Assembly (NCBI GenBank): GCA_949358305.1
Contig: OX442314.1
Coordinates: forward strand, 54,197,369-54,261,368
Direction: 5' to 3'
Origin: Strigamia acuminata
Lineage: Eukaryota; Arthropoda; Chilopoda; Geophilomorpha; Linotaeniidae
DNA length: 64,000 nucleotides
In this document: in pieces, positions 41,481 through 51,407 of the stretch
Layout: each line of letters begins with the position of its first letter
How positions within the stretch are numbered: position 1 is the first letter of the stretch
The notes under the pieces: generated by a model
Database searches by the model: none
Told to the model about the DNA's origin: nothing
The model's input: only the letters and a program-made list of their open reading frames with translations
Position numbers and translations under genes: made by a program

Positions 41481-41570
41481 CTGATCGGGTGGGACTTGGT
41501 TTACATCGTGGTCCCAGTTTGCCTCGTCCTCGTGCTCGATGGCAAGCACGTCGTTCTCTTCCTCGTCCAT
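41481..41570 (-). CDS. ORF3 exon 1 (30 codons), copy 2
   Basis: The ATG at 41570 with the same strong context, the acidic 30-codon frame and the CAG|GTAGAA donor are all preserved. Nine codons past the donor a TGA appears where copy 1 has CGA, so the conserved frame ends at the donor. Confidence 0.7.
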
Positions 41571-42056
41571 GGCGAGGAGCGCGCACAAAAAGCTCAATCA
41601 CGATTGAAAAAGGATGATAAAACTATCTCAAAAAACTCGGTAAAAACTCGGTAAAAATGTTAAAAACGAGGATCACGCACGGACGCAGCGATCAGCTGTG
41701 AAAAGCGGAAGTCTGTGTGAACACGAGGTAATCGCGATGGATTCTGGGTAATATACTCCAGAACCCGGGTGTTTGAGACTAGTGCGCACCTACCCGTGCG
41801 CATGTTACGCTACGGGTCTCCTTTGTTTTCACTCCCGTGCGCGATTGCTGCTACGGGGTCTTTTGCACGCGGTATCCGACCCGTGCCGATAATTTTGCTA
41901 CGGGTCCCGCGTTTCCACGCCATCTTGTGACGTGAATTCGACCGACATCGCTTGTTGGACTTAGCGAAATTTTTCAGAGTCTCAGATTTTGATGGCTAGC
42001 GCTGTCGATCGATCATTTTTTTGTTTTTCAGCGTCGCCATCGACTCGTAACGTTTT

Positions 42057-45000
42057 CTACTCCTTTCCTACGACCTTTCCGTCTTTTATAAACGGATTAC
42101 TTCTACGGGGCCGCAGGTGATGAGTCGAGACAGGTACGACGTTTTTTGTTTTTAGTGTCTGTACCTCCTCATTATTGTTTTCTTTTTTATCCGTGTTTTT
42201 TATGTTTGTTTCAGGAGTTTCTCCTGTTTCCCCCCCGACCAAAATTGGATCCGGAACGGATTCAACGATCTCGTTGACCGGAGGTGAAGGGGCGTCGAAA
42301 TACTCCTCGTTGTCACTTGGCGGTGCTTTTTCCGACTCGCCAGCGAACATATCGACGATTTGGCCGTCAGTTTGAGACTTGACTTGGCCCTTGGCCCACA
42401 TTTCTTGCGGGAATTCCGGAATGTACGGAGTTAACTCTCGTACCTGGATCGATTTATGCTCGGTATTGTCCTCGAGCTTACGTAATTTATAGGCGTTACC
42501 GCCATGCTTGCCGATGATCACATACGGACCATCTCTCTTGTCGGCCAAGCTGGCGGTGATCCCTCTCGCTGCATTTGAGAGGGTGTGTGCATCTTTCCAC
42601 ACCAAATCATTGATCTCGAAATTCACGAATTTTCCACCGCTTTTATCTTGTAAAATGCGGTCGCGCATGTTAAAAATGTGCGCCATCATATGTTTGTATG
42701 TGCTCGAAATTGTTTGCTCCAATTTATACACATACTCATGTGGTTTCTCTGGGTCCACCACATTTACCGACTCTGCCACTCGTGGGTCCCAAGGCACTCG
42801 TAGCTCTCGGGCGAAGTTGAGGTAGGCCGGAGAAAAATCTCTCGTCCTCGAGACTGTTGTTCGTATGCTGAACGCGATCTCCCTCAAGTATTCATCCCAC
42901 CTATTGTGGATGTCAGTGAATATACTTAATGCATATTTAATGTCCCTGTTGAGTCGCTCAACGGGATTTGTTCTGGGGTTGTAGGTCGAAGTATGTGACG
43001 CCACAATCCCGAATTTCTCACAAAACTTACCCCAAATTTTCGAGATAAATTGGGGTCCGTTATCGGATATTATTTTACGTGGAAATCCATAACGTAACGC
43101 TACGTCGTAGATACATTCGACGATTTTTTCTGCTGAAGGTCTAGCGACGGCGTACAACTCGGGCCAACGAGTTGCTACGTCCATTATAACGATAATGTAC
43201 GCATTTTTATTTCCTGTAACGGGTTTTGGGCCCATCACATCGACACTTAAACAATCAAAAGGCGCGTAAGGCCCTAAGAAGATAGTTTCGAATGGTGATT
43301 TGCTCCTCGGCTTGCACGCTTGACATCGCTGACATTGGTGGACAAAAAGAGCAATATCTTTTTTCATCCCTGTCCAGTGAAAAAGCTGTGTAGCGCGATA
43401 GAGTGTTCTGCTTACTCCCGCATGGCTCGCAAGCGGGTGCCCGTGTAACAACCACAGCACGCGACCGATTAAGGAAGCAGGTATTACTACCTTTACCGCG
43501 GTGTCCGATTCACTCAAGTCATCTTGGTGATTTGGGTGATGTTTCACCAAAAGGCCGTCATCCAATAGGTAATCTATGGATTCGTGTGCATAACGACGCT
43601 TCTGCCTTCTGGTTAAGTTGGGCGGATATTTTCCTGTCAGTACGAATCTAGCTCTGTCCTGACATTTTTTGTCTAATTTTTGTTGCACAATTATTTCCTC
43701 CCTTGTTGGGGGATTGCTTTTCATTTGCTTGCCGACACGAGCGTGGAAGGCGCTTAGAAGCGGGTCATTTATTCTCCGCTCTAGCTTAAATTCCTTCTTT
43801 GCATCTGGGTAATTGTCAGCAGTTGGTTGGTATAACCGCGTCCAGAATCCACAGAATTTTACATCTGCCAGAGACGCGATGGGAATTTCATTCATTTTCC
43901 TTAAATCCCAACGGTGACAACTCGTAGGGCAATAAATGATGCGGGAGTCATCCTCGCCATCATCGTCAGCGTCGATTGGATCTGACACTGGTGCCCGTGA
44001 CAGAGCGTCAGCCACGACGTTATATTTGCCGGGCTTGTATTGAATGGTCAAGTCGCATGCCATCAGTTCTAACTGCCATCTGGCTAGTCGACCGGCTGGC
44101 TCCTTTAATTTCATCAGCCATTGTAACGCTTGATGATCTGTGTGGACCACAAATTTGGTATATTCGAGATAATCTCTGAATTTCCTTATGGCCCACACAA
44201 CTGCCAAACACTCCAACTCTGTGGCGTTGTAATTTTTTTCAGCGCCTTGGAGTTTGCGACTTATAAACATGCACGGCAGGTCTTGTTCGACTCCGTCGCG
44301 CACGTGTGTTTGGAGCAACGCCGCTCCTAACCCAACTCTGCTGGCGTCCGTATGTAATATGAACGGCCGGTTTAAGTCGGGTAGAGGCATTACGCCGACT
44401 TCCGTCAGCATCCTCTTTATCGCATTAAATGCGATGTTGCACTCATTTGACCATACAAATTCGTTTTCATTCTTCAGGAGGTCGGTAACTGGGGCTGCCA
44501 CTTCAGCTAGACCCGGTAGCAACCTGCCGAAGAAGTTTATCATTCCCATAAACCGTTGGACACCTTTAACGTCCTCGGGTGGTGGGAAACGATTAATCGC
44601 ATCGATTTTTTCGGGGCCAATAGCTAAACCATTGACTCCAATGCGATAACCCAGGAAGGCAAGCTCCTTTCGACAGAACTTGCTCTTGCCCGGGTGAACG
44701 TGTAACCCAGCTTTTGCCAGCCGGGTGAGCACTTGGTCGATGTGCTCAATGTGCTCTTCGAATGTTTTGGAGGCAATAACTATGTCATCTAGGTATGCCC
44801 ACACAAACTGATGCAGGATATCACCCAATACGCTTTCGATTAGTCTCTGAAAGGTACTGGGAGCGTTCACTAAACCAAATGGCATGACGTTGAACATCAA
44901 CCGTCCAATTGGCGAGTAAAATGCTGTTTTTATCTTATCCTCTGGCCTCATCTCAACTTGCCAGTATCCCTTCGACAGATCCATCGTCGTAACCCAAGAA

Positions 45001-46124
45001 AAGGGGCTAAGCTCTCTCAAAATGGATTCGATAGACGGCATCTGTATGGGATCTATCTCTGTCACCGCGTTTAATGGGCGGTAATCAATGCATAGGCGTG
45101 TGTCCGAGCCCGGGCGCATCACGAGCACAACTCGCGTCGCGTATTCTCCCTGGGCCTCGGAGACAATGCCACTGTCTAGCATTTCTTTGCACATTTTTTG
45201 CACTATTTCACGCTTTTGCGGGTTCATTCCCTTATACGCAACTCGTATAGGTTTATCATCCGTCAATTTAATTTCGTGAATAGCCCTATTCGTTCGGCCC
45301 GGTTTTTTCGACAGGATCCCCTCATATTTAAGTAGGACCCTTCGTAGGGCTGCCGCTTCGTTTAATTCTAAAGCGGCGTCGGCGACAAGCGTTTCCACTA
45401 CATTGTCCCGTTGCAATTCTGTTACGAATGCTTTAAAATCGTAATCTTGAACGAATTTCTTTAGGCCTTTTTCCCACTGTGTCTTGTCGGCCGCTTCTTT
45501 TACAAGAGCTGGTGGCACGACAATTGCGGGTCTTTCCTTATCATTTCTGATATAATTCCAAGATTTCGTTATTGGATTTGGTTGTATTTCCATTGACGCC
45601 ATGAGGTCTAAGCCCAACAGAAAAATTCTGTCGCATGTGGGCAGGACCAGGAAAGGGTGCTGTTCTACCCCTCCGAGCCACTCCATGGTCAATAATATAA
45701 CTCCTTTTGGACGCGCCATTCCGTTGGCGGTTTTTAGACGTATATTTTTATTAACGCCTTTTATCTTATCGGTGAGACTCAATGATGCTACTATGTCTTC
45801 GGAAACGAACGAGCGATCTGCTCCCGAGTCTAATAGTCCCATAATTTTTTCACGTTCTATTGTCATGGGCAACATGCATAGGCGGTTGGTGTATTCGACC
45901 GCCACGTTGCACATGAAAACACGAAATTCTTCTGTGTCTTCGACTACTTGAGGTAATTCTTCAAGCAGTAGGTTCGGTTCTTCCGCCTCAGCCTCAGCGT
46001 TTGCGGTAATTACCTGCAAAGCGTTGTTGGCCCTGTCTTGAATTTGGGCGTTAGCTATGTCACTACCCATTTCTTTGACTGGTGGCGGCTTATCGAACCC
46101 TTTGTTAAACCCCTTCTTCTTCAT
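42057..46124 (-). CDS. Pol polyprotein, copy 2 (1355 aa)
   Basis: Nearly identical to the Pol at 16349-20419, with the protease LLDSGAD, RT YLDD, RNase H and complete integrase motifs all present. The clearest differences cluster in the last 30 residues and in the non-coding DNA just after the stop. It is in the -1 frame relative to gag, as in copy 1, and no frame breaks are visible. Confidence 0.96.
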   Translation of the reverse strand: MKKKGFNKGFDKPPPVKEMGSDIANAQIQDRANNALQVITANAEAEAEEPNLLLEELPQVVEDTEEFRVFMCNVAVEYTNRLCMLPMTIEREKIMGLLDSGADRSFVSEDIVASLSLTDKIKGVNKNIRLKTANGMARPKGVILLTMEWLGGVEQHPFLVLPTCDRIFLLGLDLMASMEIQPNPITKSWNYIRNDKERPAIVVPPALVKEAADKTQWEKGLKKFVQDYDFKAFVTELQRDNVVETLVADAALELNEAAALRRVLLKYEGILSKKPGRTNRAIHEIKLTDDKPIRVAYKGMNPQKREIVQKMCKEMLDSGIVSEAQGEYATRVVLVMRPGSDTRLCIDYRPLNAVTEIDPIQMPSIESILRELSPFSWVTTMDLSKGYWQVEMRPEDKIKTAFYSPIGRLMFNVMPFGLVNAPSTFQRLIESVLGDILHQFVWAYLDDIVIASKTFEEHIEHIDQVLTRLAKAGLHVHPGKSKFCRKELAFLGYRIGVNGLAIGPEKIDAINRFPPPEDVKGVQRFMGMINFFGRLLPGLAEVAAPVTDLLKNENEFVWSNECNIAFNAIKRMLTEVGVMPLPDLNRPFILHTDASRVGLGAALLQTHVRDGVEQDLPCMFISRKLQGAEKNYNATELECLAVVWAIRKFRDYLEYTKFVVHTDHQALQWLMKLKEPAGRLARWQLELMACDLTIQYKPGKYNVVADALSRAPVSDPIDADDDGEDDSRIIYCPTSCHRWDLRKMNEIPIASLADVKFCGFWTRLYQPTADNYPDAKKEFKLERRINDPLLSAFHARVGKQMKSNPPTREEIIVQQKLDKKCQDRARFVLTGKYPPNLTRRQKRRYAHESIDYLLDDGLLVKHHPNHQDDLSESDTAVKVVIPASLIGRVLWLLHGHPLASHAGVSRTLYRATQLFHWTGMKKDIALFVHQCQRCQACKPRSKSPFETIFLGPYAPFDCLSVDVMGPKPVTGNKNAYIIVIMDVATRWPELYAVARPSAEKIVECIYDVALRYGFPRKIISDNGPQFISKIWGKFCEKFGIVASHTSTYNPRTNPVERLNRDIKYALSIFTDIHNRWDEYLREIAFSIRTTVSRTRDFSPAYLNFARELRVPWDPRVAESVNVVDPEKPHEYVYKLEQTISSTYKHMMAHIFNMRDRILQDKSGGKFVNFEINDLVWKDAHTLSNAARGITASLADKRDGPYVIIGKHGGNAYKLRKLEDNTEHKSIQVRELTPYIPEFPQEMWAKGQVKSQTDGQIVDMFAGESEKAPPSDNEEYFDAPSPPVNEIVESVPDPILVGGETGETPETNIKNTDKKENNNEEVQTLKTKNVVPVSTHHLRPRRSNPFIKDGKVVGKE

Positions 46125-46147
46125 GAATGGCGCAGACGGTCGAGAAG

Positions 46148-49100
46148 TTATTTCTTCGCCGCCTGCGCTGACTCGTTTTTTGACTCGTTTTTTGCCATGG
46201 CGAGTTTAATCTCTGCCATTTGCTTCATTATTGCGTCAAATTTAGCGTCTTCTTTCGCTGTTCTTGGGCACTCATTGGAGTAGTGGCCCGGTTGGTTACA
46301 CTTGAAACAGCGAATATTTGATTTGTCTCTTGGGGCTTCAGTCGATTTTTTCTTTTCAGGGTCTGCTTTCGACGGTGGCGTGTAATTTTTCCGAAAATAC
46401 TTCGAAATTCGGCCGGCATTTGGTTTTAACCTGGCGCGAAATTCTTCTACCGCTCTATCTCGATGGATGAGATGTACTAGCGGTCCTTCCTCATCGCAAC
46501 CCGTTGATAAGGTATCGCGATAGCTTCGTATTTCTTCGTCCGTCGAATAATCGTCTTTTTCTTCTTTTTCGTCTGATTTTCCGGCATCTTGTCCGGCTTC
46601 CTCCCCCTCCTTGACCTCCTCCAGTGTCGCTTGCATGGCTGACGCTGTCGGTGCCTTTTTAGGGGCGGCCAAAGGGTTGGAAGGCAGCGTGGATGTCAGT
46701 TTATTTTTTATTTGCAAACCAACGCTAGCTTCTGCCAGCTCCATTATACCGCTAAGATATTCAGTAGGGCGCATAATCTTATCTGTCGCCCCATATCTTT
46801 CCGCACTCAACTTGAGACGGTTCGCGGTCGCTGCTTTCTCCGCTTCTGGTAAAGCGGAATAATACCTCTTCTCGATATCTATCGTGTTCTCGAACAGGAA
46901 GGCGCTCATCTCCTCGTAGCTACCTCCTGTCGGTGCCCTTTCTTCAAGTAGCACCCTTTGCGAGTATTCCGACAAACCGCCGAGAAAGAAAAGGTTGAAT
47001 CCCGTGGCGTGAAATTCCATCGGGGCCTTTTCGAACAACAATCTGGCGCGAATGTCGTAATCCATTATGGTTTCACCAGGCATCTGGCGAAGACCTCGCA
47101 TCTTTCGGCTCACCTCTTCGGGTGTCTCGCCGTAGCGCAGGTCGAATCTCATTAAAAAGTCGTCCCAATTGACGCCTTTCAATCCTTGGTACCACTCACG
47201 TGCCGAGCCTGTCATTAGCTCGACAATCCCGTGGGTGAGCATGTCTCCTACGGTGGCTTTAGTGGCAGTCTTAATTCGAATTACTTCGTCAAGGAAGCGA
47301 TCTCCCGCTTTCCATGACCCGTCGAAACGGTTCTGAATATAAAATTGCCACCTAATATTCCCGGTAACACTCATGGTGTCACGTCGGGAGACAGCGTATT
47401 TTTTCTTTACGCGGTCACCAGTGCTACGATTACGATCGTTTCGTTTGCTCAGATCGATTCCCTCGGCTTTTAACGAGCCGAGTAGGGCTCTTCCAAGCTC
47501 TCCCATCGTATACTGCCGACCCGTCGAATCGGTAAACGCGCTTTGTCGGGGAAGGTCCTGAAACTCCTCCCGTCGGTGGTCGCTATTTTCCGATCGACGT
47601 CGTTTCTCTCTATCGCGCGGAGAGTTGGATCTCTTCCGGCGATTATTTGATTTATCCTTTCGTCTGTCGTCGTTGGATGAGGGGTCGGAGCTGGGGTCGG
47701 GAGACGGTGAGCGGCGTGGCGGGTTGCGCCGTGAAGAGTTTGACTCTTTCCGGCCCCTACGACGGTCGTCACGTTCCCTTTCCCTGCGTTCATCGCGTTC
47801 TCTTTCCCTTCGTCTTTCTCCGGAACCTCTCTCCGAATCGTGATGACTGGGTGCATTTGACTCCAGTCCATCTGACGACGAATCACTATTTCCGTAGTGA
47901 TAATATTTCGGTCTTTCATCGCGTTTGCCTTCTTCTCGCGAAGAGGTGCGATCATGCGATTGTCTCCTTGACGACTCGTCGTCTTTAAGGATGGGCACTG
48001 GTTGTTGCCACTCAGTCCCTTGCGGATCATCATGCTGTTGGCTTGTGAGAGCTTGCTCTTCATTTCGCCTAGCATTATTAGCGTTGATTAACCGCGTTAT
48101 CGCATTATTTGTGGCTGAATCGAGAGCTTGCACGCGGGGCCGAGTTTGTTGTTCTCTGGCCGACGCATCTCTCTTGCGCGGAGTAGCTGGTGTTGCCCTC
48201 TCCGGCTGGGGTTTGGGTTTGGCCTTCGGCGTGCGCTTTGGGTCTCCCTCTAGGCTCTCGTCGGACAGCTCGGATGAACTGATCTCTGGTTTGCGAACGG
48301 ATTTCGGGTCATCTCGTCGCAATCTGGCCATAAATGCTCGCTCTGCTTCTTGTTGCGAGTGGAAAGCATATCGATGTGCTCTCAGGGCTCGGTCAACTAT
48401 TTCTACCTCCTCGGGAGTAGTCGGATTGGGCTGGGTTCTGCCGTACTCGAGAGCTTGCGCTTCTCTTTCCGCCAGCTTCCTCCATCTCTCGCGAATGGCT
48501 TGTCGAGCCTCATTCTCTGCATCCGCTTCAAATTGAGCGGAATCAACCAATTGTTGAGCGTGTGCACCTTCAACAATGGTGATTTGTGGGGATACACTGT
48601 GCGCTTTTAAAGCTGCACGTACGATTTGTAACGTTTCGTACACTGTAATCTTCCCCGTCGAAAGGGTGTATCTCACTCCCTCCGCTTGTGCCAATTGCAT
48701 CGCATCAATCAAGGTGCCCGAGACGCTGTAAGGCTGGCTCGAAACACGCTTGACAGAGGACGAGTTGGACTTGTGCCCTTCAGACATTACCGAGGCTGGT
48801 CGACTGTGCGTAATTGGCGTGTTTAGCGCTGAATTCGCTGTCGTGTCGGACGCCGTCCTTTGTATCGAAGACGTCGCTCTCGGATCGCTCACCTCGGTAT
48901 CGTGCGTTAGACGAGGCGATTGGTTACGGGATAAAACCTCGTTTCCGCTCGTCTCGCCGTCACGATTGGGACGCGGCGGTTTGGGGTGGGACGGATCCTC
49001 ACTCCGCTCCGTCTCGTCTAATCGCTGCCTCGTCTCGGCGTGAGACGGGTGCGATGCCTCCGAAGCGCTTCGTCGGTCTGGCTTGGCCTTGCGGCGTTTT

Positions 49101-49231
49101 TGCCTAGACTCGTGCGCTGAGGCTTTGGGCAAAGGACCTCCCGACCTCAAATGATAGTCGGTTCCTTTGCGACTACCGGCTCGTTTGTTAACGTCTGAGT
49201 CGGAGTCTGTTACTCGAGTATTATCTGCCAT
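46148..49231 (-). CDS. Gag polyprotein, copy 2 (1027 aa)
   Basis: Same length and organisation as the Gag at 13242-16325: low-complexity N-terminal half, Arg/Glu/Ser-rich tract, retrotransposon Gag core and one CCHC knuckle. Only scattered substitutions are visible. The start at 49231 (MADNTRV) was chosen for its context, although the frame is open a further nine codons upstream. Confidence 0.94.
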   Translation of the reverse strand: MADNTRVTDSDSDVNKRAGSRKGTDYHLRSGGPLPKASAHESRQKRRKAKPDRRSASEASHPSHAETRQRLDETERSEDPSHPKPPRPNRDGETSGNEVLSRNQSPRLTHDTEVSDPRATSSIQRTASDTTANSALNTPITHSRPASVMSEGHKSNSSSVKRVSSQPYSVSGTLIDAMQLAQAEGVRYTLSTGKITVYETLQIVRAALKAHSVSPQITIVEGAHAQQLVDSAQFEADAENEARQAIRERWRKLAEREAQALEYGRTQPNPTTPEEVEIVDRALRAHRYAFHSQQEAERAFMARLRRDDPKSVRKPEISSSELSDESLEGDPKRTPKAKPKPQPERATPATPRKRDASAREQQTRPRVQALDSATNNAITRLINANNARRNEEQALTSQQHDDPQGTEWQQPVPILKDDESSRRQSHDRTSSREEGKRDERPKYYHYGNSDSSSDGLESNAPSHHDSERGSGERRRERERDERRERERDDRRRGRKESNSSRRNPPRRSPSPDPSSDPSSNDDRRKDKSNNRRKRSNSPRDREKRRRSENSDHRREEFQDLPRQSAFTDSTGRQYTMGELGRALLGSLKAEGIDLSKRNDRNRSTGDRVKKKYAVSRRDTMSVTGNIRWQFYIQNRFDGSWKAGDRFLDEVIRIKTATKATVGDMLTHGIVELMTGSAREWYQGLKGVNWDDFLMRFDLRYGETPEEVSRKMRGLRQMPGETIMDYDIRARLLFEKAPMEFHATGFNLFFLGGLSEYSQRVLLEERAPTGGSYEEMSAFLFENTIDIEKRYYSALPEAEKAATANRLKLSAERYGATDKIMRPTEYLSGIMELAEASVGLQIKNKLTSTLPSNPLAAPKKAPTASAMQATLEEVKEGEEAGQDAGKSDEKEEKDDYSTDEEIRSYRDTLSTGCDEEGPLVHLIHRDRAVEEFRARLKPNAGRISKYFRKNYTPPSKADPEKKKSTEAPRDKSNIRCFKCNQPGHYSNECPRTAKEDAKFDAIMKQMAEIKLAMAKNESKNESAQAAKK
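46175..46193 (-). promoter_or_regulatory. Two tandem -1 frameshift heptamers, copy 2
   Basis: A AAA AAC occurs twice in the gag frame (minus strand, 46187-46193 and 46175-46181), matching copy 1. The -1 frame is open from here into pol. Confidence 0.8.
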
Positions 49232-49303
49232 TTCTTGCTTTGGGTATGATGTAATCACAGGTTAGAATCAGTTATTCAACTTGATCCCGGACAGGCCCCC
49301 ACG

Positions 49304-50322
49304 TGTCGCGCCCCTACTTCGCTCTCGCTGACTCGTGGGTTGATTACTTAATTCGACTAACTCACTACCGCTTCGTTCGAGCGGTTTACCCAAAGAAATG
49401 ATTACACAGATATAAAAGGTAAAATATAATATAGATTTATTCTGTGGGACAATGTACAGATATATCTTATATATATATATATATGAAAGGTAAGTAAAAG
49501 GTAAATCGGAATGGGTGATGGGAATGGAAAGGTAAAGGTAAGATGAAAGCTGGCTGGGATCGGCGAGGTCGTCTGTTGTCTCGTTCGTGTCCAAGATGGC
49601 GTCCTCGTTGTGGCAACGTGATGTCGTCTTGGGCCGGCGTGGCAATATGGCGTCCTCGGCTCGTCTCTGGCTGGTCCTTCGGGCTCACGCTGGTCAGGCG
49701 CGAGTGAATGCTTAGTTAAAAGGCTTACTTCGGTCTGTTGTCTAGGTTTTTGTGTGGTGTCCGGCGATCACACAGCGGCGGACTCTTCTGGCTCCCGGCG
49801 GTCACACAGCGGCGGGAACGCTCGTCGTGGTTTTACTGCAGTTTAGGCTTGTGCGACCGTTTGTCTGCACAACTCGCTAAACTGGAGTGGTTTTTACTAT
49901 TTCTAGCTGGTGTGCTAAAATAGTGTGGTAATCTTATCTCGCAGGTTACTCTGCGGAGTTTGACACTGACCAAACGTACTCACGGTAAATTGTCCTTTGT
50001 CCTTGGTCAATCCCAGTATATTTACTTGGGCCTGATCTTGTAGGACGACGGGTTTTACGTGTGTTTCTCGTTTGATGGTTGTGTTGGTTCTGCCCGCTCA
50101 GTGCAAGGCACATTCCTTTGCACAAAGCGGGGTTGACAGGTGACCGGAATCACCCAATGGTGGGGTGGACGAGCCATCTCCACTCCCTCAGGGCAGACGC
50201 CTGTCCATTGACTAGATGTCAATGCACTGAGGGAAGGGAGACGCGCTTGCGGCTCCCCTTACACCCGAAACGAGGTCACGAGAGAAACTCTTCGTTGACC
50301 CCGGTCCAGTCGGGTCACCACA
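49304..50322 (-). repeat. 5' LTR, copy 2 (1019 bp)
   Basis: TG...CA ends, with a TATA-like microsatellite and AATAAA as in copy 1. The same primer binding site follows the LTR (minus strand, about 49284-49301). Confidence 0.95.
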
Positions 50323-50326
50323 GGCG

Positions 50327-50560
50327 GCATCTGCGCGCCTTATGCGCTGTTAGTCTCGCCTTGGCATTTACTTGTTTTTGCCTCAACCCGAAAGGAGCGC
50401 ATTTCTGCTTGCAAATTCTCCTTCGTTTTACTCGGCACTCATCATCCACATCGTCAAAGTGAAACCGCTTTCCACTATCGCCTTTATCGTCGGCAAATCT
50501 ACCATAAAACACGACGGAAGACATGTTGCTTCTTCGAACATAAGTGTGAGAATGAATCAT
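50327..50560 (-). pseudogene. N-terminal 78 codons of the unknown ORF split by copy 2
   Basis: The frame starts at ATG 50560 (MIHSHTYVRR) or ATG 50524 (MSSVVFYGRF). It contains an acidic patch (DDVDDE) and a very basic stretch (VKRRRICKQK, NAKARLTAHKARR), suggestive of nucleic-acid binding or nuclear targeting, but no known domain is recognised. It is cut off at 50326 by the retrotransposon insertion and resumes at 36816. The paralogous frame on the minus strand at 52729-53250 is not interrupted. Confidence 0.7.
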
Positions 50561-51047
50561 TTTAATCGCTCTACTGCTACTTATGTCAAATTAGAAGTTT
50601 GTTACGTCTAGGATACGTTACGTCACGTTTGCTAAGTTATCAATACGGAAGAGCTGTTGCTTGTTCAAAGACAAATGTCAGAATGAATCGTTTTACTCGC
50701 TCTCCTCTTTATATTGCACGAAACGTCTTCGATACGTTACGTTACTGTTACGTCTTCGATGCGTTACGCCACGTCTGCCGTTTATGTCGGTTGGATTAAG
50801 TCACGTTTTCTGTATGTTTGAGATTCTAGTAAACCCTAAAACCCGAAATATTGATGAAATCAGCTAAAACGAAAACCCGAAATGATGAAATTTGCGATTG
50901 GTTATTGAAACGAAAACTAGAGATTCACAAAATTTATTTATTTATAATTCGTTTTTTTTTTTAATTCCCAATAAATCACAGCAATATCATACGCGTAAAC
51001 AGAAAACGTAAATATTGCACGTTTTTCTGCATATTGATTATTGCTGT
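50561..51047. repeat. Duplicated 5' flank of the unknown ORF
   Basis: This is nearly identical to 53251-53745. Both copies end at the same place (CATATTGATTATTG), beyond which the sequences diverge, so this marks the outer boundary of the duplicated unit. Confidence 0.8.
50600..50830 (-). promoter_or_regulatory. Probable promoter of the unknown ORF
   Basis: On the minus strand a TATAAAG box lies at about 50706-50713, some 150 bp before the ATG. Both sides carry many ACGT-core words (CGTTACG, TTACGTC, CACGTC), several in tandem. The paralogue keeps the box (TATAAG near 53400) and the ACGT words. Confidence 0.5.
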
Positions 51048-51407
51048 TTGCTTTGCTTCCACTCGAGAGTGATGCTTTGCCAGCATTTTTAAATAATGTT
51101 CCGCTCCCGCTGCTGTCGAATTGATTGGAGTGTACTTGTAAACAGAACATGTTAAAGAGGCCTAGACACGTGTTGACTGTTGACGAAATCCACGAGAATG
51201 AAAACCCAAACCTTTTCATTTCTAAGGGCCCCATTTTGTGTCAGTGCTTAGGGCCCCAACCAGTTGTGAATGCACCTTTAATTTTTAAAGTTTCCTGTGT
51301 TTCTGTATTTCTTGAACAAACTCAAATATGGGGATTGGGATGTGCCAAAGCTTTAATCTTTCCAATTCTACCGTGCTCTGTTCAGATTCTTTATTTGTAC
51401 AGGGACA

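Larger units (their letters stand above)
36817..50322 (-). mobile_element. 13.5-kb Ty3/gypsy retrotransposon with a third gene, copy 2 (inverted)
   Basis: Same structure as the element at 12154-25653, on the opposite strand. It is flanked by the 4-bp duplication GGCG (36813-36816 and 50323-50326). The paralogous sequence near 52980-53020 shows the empty site, where the flanks are joined with a single GGCG. All genes are open. The U5 end of its LTRs (next to the CA terminus) differs from copy 1, as does the pol tail, so the two copies represent slightly different subfamilies. Confidence 0.97.
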
